64,000 nucleotides of DNA from Mycobacterium aquaticum (GTDB lineage Bacteria > Actinomycetota > Actinomycetes > Mycobacteriales > Mycobacteriaceae), in assembly GCF_002086485.1 (NCBI RefSeq), contig NZ_MVHF01000039.1, forward strand, positions 1 through 64,000, written 5' to 3'. A model generated the notes under the pieces. The model searched no databases. It was given only the letters and a program-made list of their open reading frames with translations, and was not told where the DNA came from. The translations under genes and the position numbers were made by a program. Of the stretch, positions 1-11,878 are shown one piece after another (position 1 is the stretch's first letter; every line of letters starts with the position of its first letter).

Positions 1-39
1 CATCCGACCCGACAGTGGGCCCGATGGTGGGGGCATGGA

Positions 40-111
40 GCCGCCTGGGGGAATCGAACCCCCGACCTATTCATTACGAGTGAATCGCTCTACCGACTGA
101 GCTAAGGCGGC
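40..111 (-). tRNA. tRNA-Thr (anticodon CGT)
   Basis: Read on the minus strand, the 72 nt fold as a tRNA: a 7-bp acceptor stem starting GCCGCCT, a D-arm with AGCTCAGTCGGTAGAGC, an anticodon stem ATTCA/TGAAT with loop CTCGTAA (anticodon CGT, codon ACG), and a T-arm with GGGGGTTCGATTCCCCC. No CCA is encoded. It sits downstream of holB on the same strand. Confidence 0.97.
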
Positions 112-166
112 GTGCTCGGCGAACCGGGCGGCACGAGTCTACGGCAGGGCCGGGCCAGCTCCAAAG

Positions 167-1375
167 TCAGCCGCGCAGCGCCTGCCCGACCGTGGCGACC
201 ATCGCATCGACCGCGAACTTCGGCTTGACGTTGACGGCCAGGGCCTCGCGGCATTCCAGCACCGCCTCGATGCAGCGCAGCAACCTGTCCGGTGACGCGT
301 GCGCAGCCATCGCCGCCACCTTGTCGGCCATATCGGGGTGGTTGGCCGTCACACCCGTCGCCCCCGACGACACCAGCAGCGCATCGCGGAAGTACGTCGC
401 GAGGTCGATCAATGCTCGATCCAGCGCGTCGCGCGACGCCCGGGTCTGCCGAGATTTCTGGCGTTTCTCCAGCTCTTTGAGCGCACCCGCGGCGCCTCGC
501 ATGGTGCCCGCGGTGCCCTTGCCGGTACCGCCGGCGCCGAGCGCCGTCTTGAGCTCTTCGGCCTCGGTCTCGTTGCGGCCCGCCGTCAGAGCCAGCGCCT
601 CGGCTTCGGCGACTGCGACCATCTCCTCGGCGGCGGCATAGGCCCGTGCCGGGGTGGCCGCGTCGCGGGCCAGCCCGAGTGCCCGCTTCCGGCGCTCCCT
701 GGCTTCGGGATCGGTCGCGAGCCGCCGGGCCCGCCCGACGTGCCCACCGCTGACCGAGGCGGCCCAGCGAGCGTCTTCCTCGGGCAGGCCGTCACCGCTC
801 ATCAGCACGTCGGCGATGGCGTCCGCGCCCGGCGTCGTCAACGCCACGTGCCGGCAACGCGACCGCAGGGTGATCGCGATGTCCTCGGGGTCCACCGAGG
901 GCGCGCAGAGCAGGAACACGGTCGACGGCGGCGGTTCCTCCACCACCTTGAGCAGCGCATTGGCAGCGCCCTCGGTGAGCCGGTCCGCGTCCTCGATGAC
1001 GACGATCTGCCAGCGCCCGGTACCGGGCCGCCGGGAGGCGATCTGGACGATCTCGCGCATCTCCCTGACCGCGATGGACAGCCCCTCGGGAATGATGCGG
1101 CGCACATCGGCGTGCGTGCCCGCCATCGTCGTCGTACAAGCGCGGCACTGTCCGCATCCGGGCGTCTCGTCCGACGTGCACTGCAACGCGGCAGCAAAAC
1201 AAAGCGCGGCCACCGACCGGCCCGAGCCCGGAGGCCCTGTGATCAGCCAGGCATGTGTCATGGATCCTGTCGCGGTGCCGTTGTGCGCGGAATCACCCCG
1301 CGCCGCCGCGGCGGCCGCCACCAGCTCCTGTTCAACCGCGTCCTGGCCCACCAGCCGCGAAAACACACCGCTCAT
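167..1375 (-). CDS. holB: DNA polymerase III delta prime subunit (clamp loader)
   Basis: The 402-aa protein is a clamp-loader AAA+ subunit of the replicase. The N-terminus has a P-loop-like GPPGSGRS (about residues 47-54) in which the catalytic Lys is Arg, as expected for the non-hydrolysing delta prime subunit. Four cysteines follow (about 66, 74, 77, 80), matching the zinc module of this family. Further on are VVIEDADRL (degenerate Walker B) and the sensor-1-like LRSRCRHV. The Met of MSGVFSRL was taken as start because the upstream extension is low-complexity antisense sequence overlapping the divergent cyclase gene. The position next to a membrane cyclase and topA matches the Rv3644c neighbourhood of M. 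tuberculosis. Confidence 0.93.
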   Translation of the reverse strand: MSGVFSRLVGQDAVEQELVAAAAAARGDSAHNGTATGSMTHAWLITGPPGSGRSVAALCFAAALQCTSDETPGCGQCRACTTTMAGTHADVRRIIPEGLSIAVREMREIVQIASRRPGTGRWQIVVIEDADRLTEGAANALLKVVEEPPPSTVFLLCAPSVDPEDIAITLRSRCRHVALTTPGADAIADVLMSGDGLPEEDARWAASVSGGHVGRARRLATDPEARERRKRALGLARDAATPARAYAAAEEMVAVAEAEALALTAGRNETEAEELKTALGAGGTGKGTAGTMRGAAGALKELEKRQKSRQTRASRDALDRALIDLATYFRDALLVSSGATGVTANHPDMADKVAAMAAHASPDRLLRCIEAVLECREALAVNVKPKFAVDAMVATVGQALRG

Positions 1376-1457
1376 CACGGCCAACAGTAGTGGTCCGGGC
1401 CGACACAACCTGCACACAGCGGCGCTGAACGTCGCCCGGGACCGATACGGTGAACGG

Positions 1458-3080
1458 GTGAGCACGGGGGCAGTCCCGATCGGGCGAATCAGCGCATTCG
1501 TCCGATGGGTCGCGCGTACCCCATGGCCGGTCTTCACGCTGGGCATGCTGCAGTCCGACATCATCGGCGCGCTGTTCGTTCTCGGCTTCCTCAGATTCGG
1601 GCTGCCACCCGAGGATCGCATCCAGCTGCAAGACCTACCGGCCGCCAACCTGGCGGTCTTTCTCGGCTACCTGTTCATCGCGTTCACGGTCGGCGCCTAC
1701 CTGAGCCTGCGCCTGCTGCTGCCGGTCATCCGCTGGCAACGCCGCGACACCCTGATGACCGACGGTGACCCGGCCATCACCGAACTGGCCCGCACCCGCG
1801 CGCTGCGGATGCCGTTCTACCGAACGCTGATCAGCGTCACCAACTGGTGCCTGGGTTCGGTCGTTTTCATCGTGGCGAGCTGGCCGGTGGCCAGCCGGTC
1901 GGCACCCGTGGTCGCGGTGGCCACCGCGCTGGGCGCCACCGCCACCGCCATCATCGGCTACCTGCAATCCGAACGCGTGCTGCGCCCTGTGGCGGTCGCG
2001 GCACTGCGGGGCGGCGTGCCGGAGAACTTCCACGCCCCCGGGGTCATCCTGCGCCAGGTGCTGACGTGGGTGTTGTCCACGGGTGTGCCGCTGTTGTCCA
2101 TCGTGCTGGCCCTGGTCGCCAGCAAGTTCTCGATCCTGACCGCGACGGCCGATCAGCTGACCACCCCGTTGCTGTTGCTCGCCGTCGCGGCGCTGGTGAT
2201 CGGGCTGGCCGGCACCGTGCTGGTGGCCATGTCGATCGCCGACCCGCTACGCCAGCTGCGCTGGGCGCTGGGCGAGGTGCAGCGGGGCAACTACAACGCC
2301 CACATGCAGATCTACGACGCCAGTGAGCTGGGCCTGCTGCAGGCCGGGTTCAACGACATGGTGCGCGACCTGGCCGAACGGCAGCGCCTGCGGGATCTGT
2401 TCGGCCGCTATGTCGGCGAGGACGTCGCCCGCCGGGCGCTCGAACGCGGCACCGAGCTCGGTGGCCAGGAGCGCGACGTGGCGGTGCTGTTCGTCGACCT
2501 GGTGGGCTCCACCCATCTGGCGTCGACCATTCCCGCCGCCGAGGTCGTGAACCTGCTCAACGAGTTCTTCCGGGTGATCGTCGACACCGTCAACCGCCAC
2601 GGTGGTTTCGTCAACAAGTTCCAGGGCGACGCCGCGCTGGCCATCTTCGGTGCCCCCATCGAACATCCCGACGCCTCCGGCGCTGCGCTGGCGGCCTCTC
2701 GCGAGCTGCACGACGAACTGCTCACGGTGCTGGGCAGCGACACCGAATTCGGTATCGGCGTCTCGGCCGGCCGCGCGATCGCCGGGCACATCGGCGCGCA
2801 GGCCCGGTTCGAGTACACCGTGATCGGCGACCCGGTCAACGAAGCAGCCCGCCTGACCGAGCTGGCCAAGATGGAAGAGGGCCATGTGCTGGCCTCGGCC
2901 ATCGCCGTCAGCGGTGCACTCGACGCCGAGGCGCTGTGCTGGGACGTGTGCGAGATCGTCGAACTGCGCGGCCGCACCGTACCCACCCAGCTGGCCCGCC
3001 CGGTGAACCTGGTCACGCCTGCCGAACTCGACGCCGAACGCCAACTCGTATCGGAGAATTCGCCCGAATCCGGGGCGTGA
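1458..3080 (+). CDS. Membrane-bound class III adenylate cyclase (Rv3645-type)
   Basis: The 540-aa protein should make cAMP at the cytoplasmic membrane. About six hydrophobic segments fill residues 25-260, followed by a HAMP linker (SIADPLRQLRWALGEVQRGN) and a C-terminal class III catalytic domain. Metal-binding Asp347 lies in VDLVGS and Asp391 in FQGDA. Substrate-specifying Lys387 and Asp458 and transition-state Asn461/Arg465 (IGDPVNEAAR) are all present, so the cyclase appears catalytically complete. A GTG start at 1458 was chosen; the upstream in-frame sequence is antisense to holB. It is convergent with topA. The crp gene at 26.2 kb encodes a probable cAMP receptor, but no direct link is visible. 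Confidence 0.93.
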   Translation: MSTGAVPIGRISAFVRWVARTPWPVFTLGMLQSDIIGALFVLGFLRFGLPPEDRIQLQDLPAANLAVFLGYLFIAFTVGAYLSLRLLLPVIRWQRRDTLMTDGDPAITELARTRALRMPFYRTLISVTNWCLGSVVFIVASWPVASRSAPVVAVATALGATATAIIGYLQSERVLRPVAVAALRGGVPENFHAPGVILRQVLTWVLSTGVPLLSIVLALVASKFSILTATADQLTTPLLLLAVAALVIGLAGTVLVAMSIADPLRQLRWALGEVQRGNYNAHMQIYDASELGLLQAGFNDMVRDLAERQRLRDLFGRYVGEDVARRALERGTELGGQERDVAVLFVDLVGSTHLASTIPAAEVVNLLNEFFRVIVDTVNRHGGFVNKFQGDAALAIFGAPIEHPDASGAALAASRELHDELLTVLGSDTEFGIGVSAGRAIAGHIGAQARFEYTVIGDPVNEAARLTELAKMEEGHVLASAIAVSGALDAEALCWDVCEIVELRGRTVPTQLARPVNLVTPAELDAERQLVSENSPESGA

Positions 3081-3094
3081 GCCCGCAGATTTGG

Positions 3095-5923
<2,829 letters not shown>

Positions 5924-6026
5924 CTGTGCCTACGCTCCACTTCTGTCAACGCCCCGACGTGCAGGGCAACTGACAATTTCGCATTCTGCGCGAGCCTACG
6001 CAAACTGGCTCCCCCATGGGCAACCA

Positions 6027-6620
6027 TTAAATACGTGGCCAGTGCGCTAACGCAGCAGGCTCCCGCGGTGGTTCCCCCACGTTTTCTACCAGGCGCGATA
6101 GCCGACGCCTGCCGCTGACCCGCAACGCCGGGTGCGAACCACGGGTCCCGATGAGCGTCGGGGCGATGCCGACCCGCATCATCGCCGCTGCAAGTGGGGC
6201 GTGCGTATCGGGTGCATGGGGGTCCAGGCCCAGCAGGTAGCGGTCGTCGGCCTCGGGCGTCCCGGCCGCCAGCGTCCAGGCCCGAAGCTCCCGCGCACCG
6301 GGCAGCCAGGACGCCGGGACCGTCTTGACGGCGCCCCTGGTCCAGTCCCGGGCGATCGGCAGCAGCTGGGGGTCCACCGCGGTGCGCACCAGCGGCGTGT
6401 TCTCGTCGGTGCGCGCGATCTCCGGCCTCAGGCCGGCCTGGCGCATCATCTCGGCCAGTGCCGTGGCCCGCCACGGTGCGTCTACCACCACGGAGATGCG
6501 GGCCGCCTGCTGCCCGTCGACGTTGACCAGCACGATCTGTCCCGGGCCTGCGAGCAAGCCGGTGAGATCGGTGACCGTAGGGGGCACCGACTCCGCCGAG
6601 AAAAAGGACAGCTGGCTCAC
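6027..6620 (-). CDS. Conserved hypothetical protein (Rv3647c-type)
   Basis: The 197-aa soluble protein has no motif I can assign. It begins MSQLSFFSAESVPPTVTDLTG and contains a stretch resembling an alpha/beta fold (QIVLVNVDG, ARISVVVDAPWRA, GLRPEIARTDEN). There are no signal peptide or membrane segments. The GTG start at 6618-6620 lies about 7 nt behind a TACTGT-like -10 box, suggesting a leaderless transcript. Its place between topA and the cold-shock gene is conserved with M. tuberculosis Rv3647c. The function is unknown. Confidence 0.85.
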   Translation of the reverse strand: MSQLSFFSAESVPPTVTDLTGLLAGPGQIVLVNVDGQQAARISVVVDAPWRATALAEMMRQAGLRPEIARTDENTPLVRTAVDPQLLPIARDWTRGAVKTVPASWLPGARELRAWTLAAGTPEADDRYLLGLDPHAPDTHAPLAAAMMRVGIAPTLIGTRGSHPALRVSGRRRLSRLVENVGEPPREPAALAHWPRI

Positions 6621-6656
6621 AAATCGACAGTAGGCCAGCCGACGTCAGAAAGCAGA

Positions 6657-6698
6657 ACACCCCCGCGGGTGTCCGGTGTGGGACTGTCGCGGGGGTGT
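6657..6698 (-). terminator. Hairpin terminator downstream of the cold-shock gene
   Basis: A perfect 11-bp inverted repeat (ACACCCCCGCG at 6657-6667, CGCGGGGGTGT at 6688-6698) lies 20 nt after the cspA stop. It has no long U tract, as is common for mycobacterial terminators. Confidence 0.75.
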
Positions 6699-6718
6699 CC
6701 TATCAGGTTTGGGTTGGC

Positions 6719-6922
6719 TCAGACTGCCCGAACACCCGTGGCCTGCGGCCCCTTGGGGCTCTGGCCGACCTCGAACTCAACCTTCTGGTTTTCCTCCAGG
6801 GTGCGGAATCCGCTGCCCTGGATTTCCGTGTAGTGGACAAACACGTCGGCGGAGCCGTCCTCGGGGGCGATGAAGCCGAAGCCCTTCTCCGCGTTGAACC
6901 ACTTCACAGTTCCCTGTGGCAT
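6719..6922 (-). CDS. cspA: Cold-shock domain protein (CspA family)
   Basis: The 67-aa protein is a single cold-shock (OB-fold) domain that binds single-stranded nucleic acid and acts as an RNA chaperone. RNP1 (KGFGFI) and RNP2 (VFVHY) are intact, and the length is typical. It starts MPQGTVKWFNAEKGFGFI. An AAGGA ribosome-binding site lies about 11 nt upstream. It is a monocistronic unit with its own hairpin terminator, divergent from the helicase gene. The 298-bp spacer to that gene (6923-7220) holds both promoters; I see no other gene there. Confidence 0.96.
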   Translation of the reverse strand: MPQGTVKWFNAEKGFGFIAPEDGSADVFVHYTEIQGSGFRTLEENQKVEFEVGQSPKGPQATGVRAV

Positions 6923-7220
6923 CTCTCGTTCTTTCCTTCTCTTCTTACCGGGTGCGGTCCACCGACTTCCGGCGTACCGGGCCCGTTCCGACCGCCATAC
7001 CTTCGTGGAGTCGTCGGAACTGACCCGACCTACAACCCTCGCAGGAACCGCGATCGCAACGACGATCCTGCGAGTGCGAGTGACAAACACAGAAGCTGCG
7101 ACCGTCGTTAGTCAATCACGTTCTCCGCTGGTGCGACAGTCTCGACGTGCACTGTGTGGTGAACAATTCGTTTACAAAGCCGGGTGGGTAGCCCCGGGGG
7201 ACGTTTCAGGAGGTCACGGA

Positions 7221-9653
7221 GTGTCGGATCGCGGGTCGGAATTGGGCCGCGGACGCGAGGAGCAATTGGGCAGAGGACGCGAGGAGCAATCAGGCAGAGG
7301 ACGCGAGGAGCAATTGGGCAGAGGGTTCGGCCGCGAGCTGCTGGCGTGCGCGGTCGACGGCACACCGGCCGACGAGCATCCGCTGCGGCACGTCGCCGAC
7401 TTGCCCCCGCGTCAGGGACACCGAGCCGACTGGCCGGCGTGGGCTCATCCAGATGTGGTGCGGGCGTTCCATGATCAGGGCATCACCGCGCCCTGGGCGC
7501 ATCAGCTGGCGGCCGCCCAACTCGCCCACGAAGGCAGGCATGTGGTGATCTCCACCGGTACCGCCTCAGGCAAGTCGCTGGCCTACCAACTGCCGATCCT
7601 GTCGGCCTTGGCGAGCGATCCTCGTGCCCGGGTGCTGTACCTGTCCCCCACCAAGGCGCTCGGACACGATCAGCTGCGCACTGCTCACGTGATGACCGAA
7701 AGCATCACCGCGCTACGGGATGTCGCGCCGGTGTCCTATGACGGCGACAGCCCCACCGAGGTGCGCCGCTTCGCGCGCGAGCGGTCGCGGTGGATCTTCT
7801 CCAATCCCGACATGATCCATCTGTCGCTGTTGCGCAACCATGCCCGCTGGGCGGTATTCTTGCGCAATCTGAAGTTCGTCGTCGTCGACGAATGCCATTA
7901 TTACCGCGGCATTTTCGGATCCAACGTGGCGATGGTGCTGCGCAGGCTGCTGCGGTTGTGCGAGCGCTACGCGCCGGGCGGGACCGAATCGGTCGCGCCG
8001 ACGGTGATCTTCGCGAGCGCCACCACCTCCGCACCCGCCGACACCGCTGCCGAGTTGATCGGCCAAACGGTCACTGCGGTGACCGACGACGCGTCGCCGC
8101 AGGGCGCCCGCACCATCGCACTGTGGGAGCCGGCACTGCTGCCGGATGTGACGGGTGAGAACGGCGCTCCGGTACGACGCTCGGCCGGGGCCGAAGCCGC
8201 CCGGGTGATGGCCGATCTGGTCGCCGACGGCGCCCGCACCCTGACGTTCGTGCGGTCGCGGCGCGGCGCCGAACTCACCGCGCTGGGCGCCAGGACCCGA
8301 TTGGCCGACACCGCACCGGAGCTGGCCGAGCGGGTCGCGTCCTACCGCGCCGGCTACCTCGCCGAGGACCGCCGCGAGCTCGAGCGCGCGCTGGCCGACG
8401 GACAGCTGCGGGGGCTGGCCACCACCAACGCGCTCGAACTCGGCATCGACATCGCCGGCCTGGACGCGGTGGTGCTGGCAGGCTTTCCCGGCACGGTCAC
8501 GTCCTTCTGGCAGCAGGCCGGGCGCTCCGGGCGACGCGGGCAGGGCGCCTTGATCGTGTTGGTCGCGCGCGACGATCCGCTGGACACCTACCTCGTGCAT
8601 CACCCCGCCGCGCTGTTGGACAAGCCGATCGAGCGCGTGGTCATCGACCCCACCAACCCGTACGTGCTCGGGCCTCAACTGCTCTGCGCCGCAGTCGAAC
8701 TCCCGCTGACCGACGCCGAGGTCCGCCGGTGGGACGCCGAAGCGGTGGCCGCGACGCTCGTCGACGACGGATTGCTGCGGCGGCGGGCAGGCAGCTACTT
8801 CCCCACTCCCGGCGCCGATCCGCATCCCGCAGTGGACATTCGCGGCTCCATCGGCGGGCAGATCGCCATCCTCGAGGCCGACACCGGCCGGATGCTGGGC
8901 AGCGCCGGCGCCGGGCAGGCGGCCGCCTCGATTCATCCGGGCGCGGTCTATCTGCACCAGGGCGACAGCTATATCGTCGACTCGCTGGATTTCGAAGACG
9001 GCATCGCATTCGTGCACGCCGCCGATCCCGATTACCGCACCTACGCCCGCGAGATCACCGACATCACCGTCACCGGCGAGGGCGAACGCGCCACGTACGG
9101 ACCGGTGACCGTCGGCCTGGTTCCGGTTTCGGTGAGCACCAGCGTCGTCGGCTATCTCCGTCGGGGCCTCGACGGAGAGGTCATCGATTTCGTCGAACTC
9201 GACATGCCCACCAGCACCCTGGACACCATGGCCGTGATGTGCACCATCACTCCGGAAGCACTGCAGGACAACGGCATTGACATGTTGGCGACCCCGGGCG
9301 CCCTGCATGCCGCCGAGCACGCCTCGATCGGCCTGCTGCCGCTGGTGGCCAGTTGCGACCGCGGCGACATCGGCGGAGTGTCAACGGCGGTGGGCCCTTC
9401 CGGCGTCGGTGGGCTGCCCGCCATCTTCGTCTACGACGGCTATCCGGGCGGGGCGGGATTCGCCGACCGCGGATTCCGACAGCTGAGCACCTGGTGGGGC
9501 GCGACGGCCGCGGCGATCGAGGCATGCGAGTGCCCGCACGGCTGCCCCTCGTGCGTCCAATCGCCGAAGTGCGGCAACGGTAACGATCCGCTCGACAAAG
9601 CGGGCGCGGTGCGGGTACTCCGTCTGGTGCTCGGCGCGCTGAATAATGCCTGA
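7221..9653 (+). CDS. DEAD/DEAH-box helicase with C-terminal DUF1998 domain (Rv3649-type)
   Basis: The 810-aa protein is a superfamily 2 helicase. Motif I STGTASGKSLAYQ, motif II as DECH (VVVDECHYYRG), motif III SATTS and motif VI QQAGRSGRRG are visible. The C-terminal DUF1998/MZB region has four cysteines in CECPHGCPSCVQSPKCG, which fits zinc binding. Family members such as MrfA act in DNA repair; the role here is inferred. The GTG start at 7221 is preceded by AGGAGGT. The first residues carry a 24-bp tandem repeat (see the repeat entry). Confidence 0.93.
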   Translation: MSDRGSELGRGREEQLGRGREEQSGRGREEQLGRGFGRELLACAVDGTPADEHPLRHVADLPPRQGHRADWPAWAHPDVVRAFHDQGITAPWAHQLAAAQLAHEGRHVVISTGTASGKSLAYQLPILSALASDPRARVLYLSPTKALGHDQLRTAHVMTESITALRDVAPVSYDGDSPTEVRRFARERSRWIFSNPDMIHLSLLRNHARWAVFLRNLKFVVVDECHYYRGIFGSNVAMVLRRLLRLCERYAPGGTESVAPTVIFASATTSAPADTAAELIGQTVTAVTDDASPQGARTIALWEPALLPDVTGENGAPVRRSAGAEAARVMADLVADGARTLTFVRSRRGAELTALGARTRLADTAPELAERVASYRAGYLAEDRRELERALADGQLRGLATTNALELGIDIAGLDAVVLAGFPGTVTSFWQQAGRSGRRGQGALIVLVARDDPLDTYLVHHPAALLDKPIERVVIDPTNPYVLGPQLLCAAVELPLTDAEVRRWDAEAVAATLVDDGLLRRRAGSYFPTPGADPHPAVDIRGSIGGQIAILEADTGRMLGSAGAGQAAASIHPGAVYLHQGDSYIVDSLDFEDGIAFVHAADPDYRTYAREITDITVTGEGERATYGPVTVGLVPVSVSTSVVGYLRRGLDGEVIDFVELDMPTSTLDTMAVMCTITPEALQDNGIDMLATPGALHAAEHASIGLLPLVASCDRGDIGGVSTAVGPSGVGGLPAIFVYDGYPGGAGFADRGFRQLSTWWGATAAAIEACECPHGCPSCVQSPKCGNGNDPLDKAGAVRVLRLVLGALNNA
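7245..7325 (+). repeat. 24-bp in-frame tandem repeat (GRGREEQL units)
   Basis: Three full 24-bp copies (7245-7268, 7269-7292, 7293-7316) and a partial fourth copy encode GRGREEQL, GRGREEQS, GRGREEQL and GRG. Copies 2 and 3 differ only in the last codon (TCA/TTG). The repeat lies just after the start codon of the helicase gene, before the conserved domain begins. Confidence 0.95.
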
Positions 9654-9949
9654 GCGTGACCCCCGACCGCGACGACGACCGACCCCTCGACGGTCGACTG
9701 CGCGGATCGACATCTCTGCCACGTTCGGGCACGCCGAACACACAGACGTTGCAATGAACGGTCGGACAACGCGATCCGTTCTCAATCCCGGAGGCCGGGT
9801 GCAGTCGCAAAGTACTTGAATCCACTCATGTTTGCAACTCACTCGCCGGTCTGGAGAGCGCACGTGGCGGCATCCGCGCTCCGACTGCTACGGATTTCGT
9901 CGTTGCTCGGGCGATAACCGGGCCCGACACCACCGGTAAAATGCCCGCC

Positions 9950-10975
9950 ATGACCCACGACTGGCTGCTCGTGGAGACACTGGGTGACGAGCCCGCCGTG
10001 GTCGCCCGGGGTTCTCAGACGAAGAACCTCGTTCCGATCAGTGTGTTTCTGCGCCGCAACCCCAACCTGATGGCCATCCAGAGTGCCATCGGGGCAACCG
10101 TGCGGGCTGGTCAGGGCCTGAGCAGCATCACCCCGAAGAACGACCGCGTGATCCGCACCGAAGTGGTCCAGATGTCCGACGGACGCATCCACGGCGTGCA
10201 CGTCTGGATCGGTCCAGCCGACGTCGAGCCACCGCAACGCCCCATCCCAGGCCCGCTGAAATGGGATCTGACCAATGGCGTCGCGACCGATACTGCGGAA
10301 TCCATACGTAACAGCGGCATGAATCCCGAAACCGAGGCCACCCACGGACGGGCGTTCGCCGACGATCTGCCCACCCGCGATCTCAACGCCGGGGAAACCA
10401 AAGTGTTGTCGATGGCAATAAAACCGGAACCGGGCAACACTCTCTGCACCACGTGGGATGTCACCGATTTCCGCGGTGAGCCGATCACCGTCGGATTCGT
10501 GGCCCGCGTCGCGTTCGAGCCTGATGACGACGGCACCGAGAACCTGATCTGCCGGGCAATGAACTGGCGTAGCGAACGCGAAGGGACCGTGGTCGCCGCC
10601 GATTATCTGGCGCAACGCATCCTCGACGGCCTCGCCCGGCCCGGCGTGCACCGCGCGCTGGTCGATCTCAAGAACTGGAAGTTGTTGAAATGGCTCGATG
10701 AACCGGCGCCTTTCTTCGACTGGCGCAGCAGCGACGGCGGGCCTGCACGCGTACATTCCGCCGATGCGCGCCACATGGCCAGGATGACAACGGAATTCGC
10801 CGGCGGCATGACGGCCGCGGTGCTACGGATGCGCGCGGCCGACGACAGCTGGCACCCGATCCACATCACGATCAACCGGATCGAACTCGAACCGGGCACC
10901 TTCGCCGGCCTGGTCGCTCTGCGGCTGCCCACCGAAGCCGAGATCACCGCCGCCGACCTCGACGCCATCGAATAG
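9950..10975 (+). CDS. Rv3651-type tandem sensor-fold protein
   Basis: The 341-aa protein starts MTHDWLLVETLGDEPAVV and resembles M. tuberculosis Rv3651. As I recall, a crystal structure of that protein showed a PAS-GAF-PAS-like arrangement of unknown ligand. No catalytic motif or membrane segment is visible. The ATG at 9950 lies about 8 nt behind a TAAAAT -10 box (9936-9941), so it is probably leaderless; an ATG at 9941 overlapping that box is less likely. It converges on the Tad operon, with adjacent stop codons. The 296-bp region upstream (9654-9949) shows no other gene. Confidence 0.85.
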   Translation: MTHDWLLVETLGDEPAVVARGSQTKNLVPISVFLRRNPNLMAIQSAIGATVRAGQGLSSITPKNDRVIRTEVVQMSDGRIHGVHVWIGPADVEPPQRPIPGPLKWDLTNGVATDTAESIRNSGMNPETEATHGRAFADDLPTRDLNAGETKVLSMAIKPEPGNTLCTTWDVTDFRGEPITVGFVARVAFEPDDDGTENLICRAMNWRSEREGTVVAADYLAQRILDGLARPGVHRALVDLKNWKLLKWLDEPAPFFDWRSSDGGPARVHSADARHMARMTTEFAGGMTAAVLRMRAADDSWHPIHITINRIELEPGTFAGLVALRLPTEAEITAADLDAIE

Positions 10976-11335
10976 CTAAGCCGCCGAATCCGTTTCACTC
11001 GGTCCCGCCCGGGCCGCGGCTGTCGCCGGACCGAGGCCCCACCGACCCAGCCGCACCTCGGCGTGCACCGTGAGCACCACGTCGAGACCGTCCACCCGGC
11101 ACTGCGCCACCGTGGCACGCATCGCCGACGTGACCGCTGCCGCCTGGGCGCACGCCGCATCCGGTCCCGCGGTCAGCGCTCCCGCCGCGGCGAGCGCACC
11201 CAGATCCGCTGCGGCCTGGGCCCGGTGCCGTGCGATCACGGCCGCACCGAGACTCGCACCCGCCACCGCGAACGTGATGAGCACGCCGATCATCGCGGCA
11301 GCCAGCACACTGGCCGACCCGGTGTCACCGCACAC
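10976..11335 (-). CDS. TadF/TadE-like pseudopilin-related protein (Rv3654c-type)
   Basis: The 119-aa protein has one N-terminal hydrophobic helix after a short head (CGDTGSASVLAAAMIGVLIT), like the TadE/TadG proteins of Flp pilus systems. An Ala-rich extracytoplasmic domain with two Cys follows. The GTG at 11333-11335 overlaps the stop of the preceding TadE-like gene by 11 nt. It is the last gene of the pilus operon. The M. tuberculosis homologue has been reported as secreted and affecting macrophage apoptosis, which I cannot test here. Confidence 0.8.
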   Translation of the reverse strand: MCGDTGSASVLAAAMIGVLITFAVAGASLGAAVIARHRAQAAADLGALAAAGALTAGPDAACAQAAAVTSAMRATVAQCRVDGLDVVLTVHAEVRLGRWGLGPATAAARAGPSETDSAA

Positions 11336-11690
11336 CCGGCTCCATCGCCGCGGCGGCCTCGGCCGCGATGGTGAGCCCCGGCATCTCAGCGGCCACGCTG
11401 ACCCGCGCCACCACCAAGGCGCCTTCACGCCGCAACTGCACCACCGCTTCTCGCGGGGCGATGCGCTGGGCCACCTCGGTGGCCGAACGATCGTCGCCAC
11501 GGGCCGCCAGCCGAGCCGCTTCCCGCGCCGCGTCGACACAGCGGACCTGCATCGACACCGCACCCAGCCCGGCCAGGCACATCGCAAGAACGACCACAAG
11601 GGCCGCGATCGCGAAGGCCGCCTCGACAGTGACCGCACCGCGGTCACCTAGACCTTGGTGCTCAGCGCGCGGCTGATGATGTTGGTCAAT
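11325..11690 (-). CDS. TadE-like minor pilin with unresolved start codon (Rv3655c-type)
   Basis: The reading frame is clear from about 11660 downward: GAVTVEAAFAIAALVVVLAMCLAG is a TadE signature (charged Glu five residues into a hydrophobic helix), followed by VDAAREAARLAARGD. No ATG, GTG or TTG occurs in this frame near the expected start. The nearest in-frame option is an ATT at 11690, inside flp, giving 121 aa. The GTG at 11647 right after the flp stop is in the wrong frame. The frame is -1 relative to flp, so a frameshifted flp-tadE product, a non-standard start or a sequencing error are alternatives. The coordinates use the ATT. Confidence 0.65.
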   Translation of the reverse strand: MDQHHQPRAEHQGLGDRGAVTVEAAFAIAALVVVLAMCLAGLGAVSMQVRCVDAAREAARLAARGDDRSATEVAQRIAPREAVVQLRREGALVVARVSVAAEMPGLTIAAEAAAAMEPGVR

Positions 11691-11851
11691 GCCGTGACGA
11701 TCGAGTCTCCGGTGACCACTGTGTAGAGAATCGCGCCGAAGGCTGCCGCGGCGATGGTGCCGATGGCATATTCGACCGTCGACATGCCGTCCTCGTCGAC
11801 CGCCAACACCGCCAACCGTGTCTGAATCTGCGCAATCAGTTTTCCCGCCAT
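11648..11851 (-). CDS. flp: Flp/Fap-type pilin subunit (Rv3656c-type)
   Basis: The 67-aa small pilin has a cytoplasmic head MAGKLIAQIQTRLAVLAVDE, then the hallmark GMSTVEYAIGT with Thr-Val-Glu-Tyr, then a single hydrophobic helix (IAAAAFGAILYTVVTG). A prepilin peptidase would cut near DEDG|MSTVEYA. A strong GGGAGG ribosome-binding site sits 7-8 nt before the ATG at 11851, fitting the high expression expected for the major pilin. It is the fifth gene of the Tad operon. Confidence 0.92.
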   Translation of the reverse strand: MAGKLIAQIQTRLAVLAVDEDGMSTVEYAIGTIAAAAFGAILYTVVTGDSIVTALTNIISRALSTKV

Positions 11852-11878
11852 GATGTTTCCTCCCGATGTGTGCCGATG

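Noticed and set aside
7713..9320. A 535-codon open frame on the minus strand, antisense to the helicase
   Set aside because: Composition is typical of an opposite-strand shadow of a high-GC gene; no recognisable motif or ribosome-binding site.
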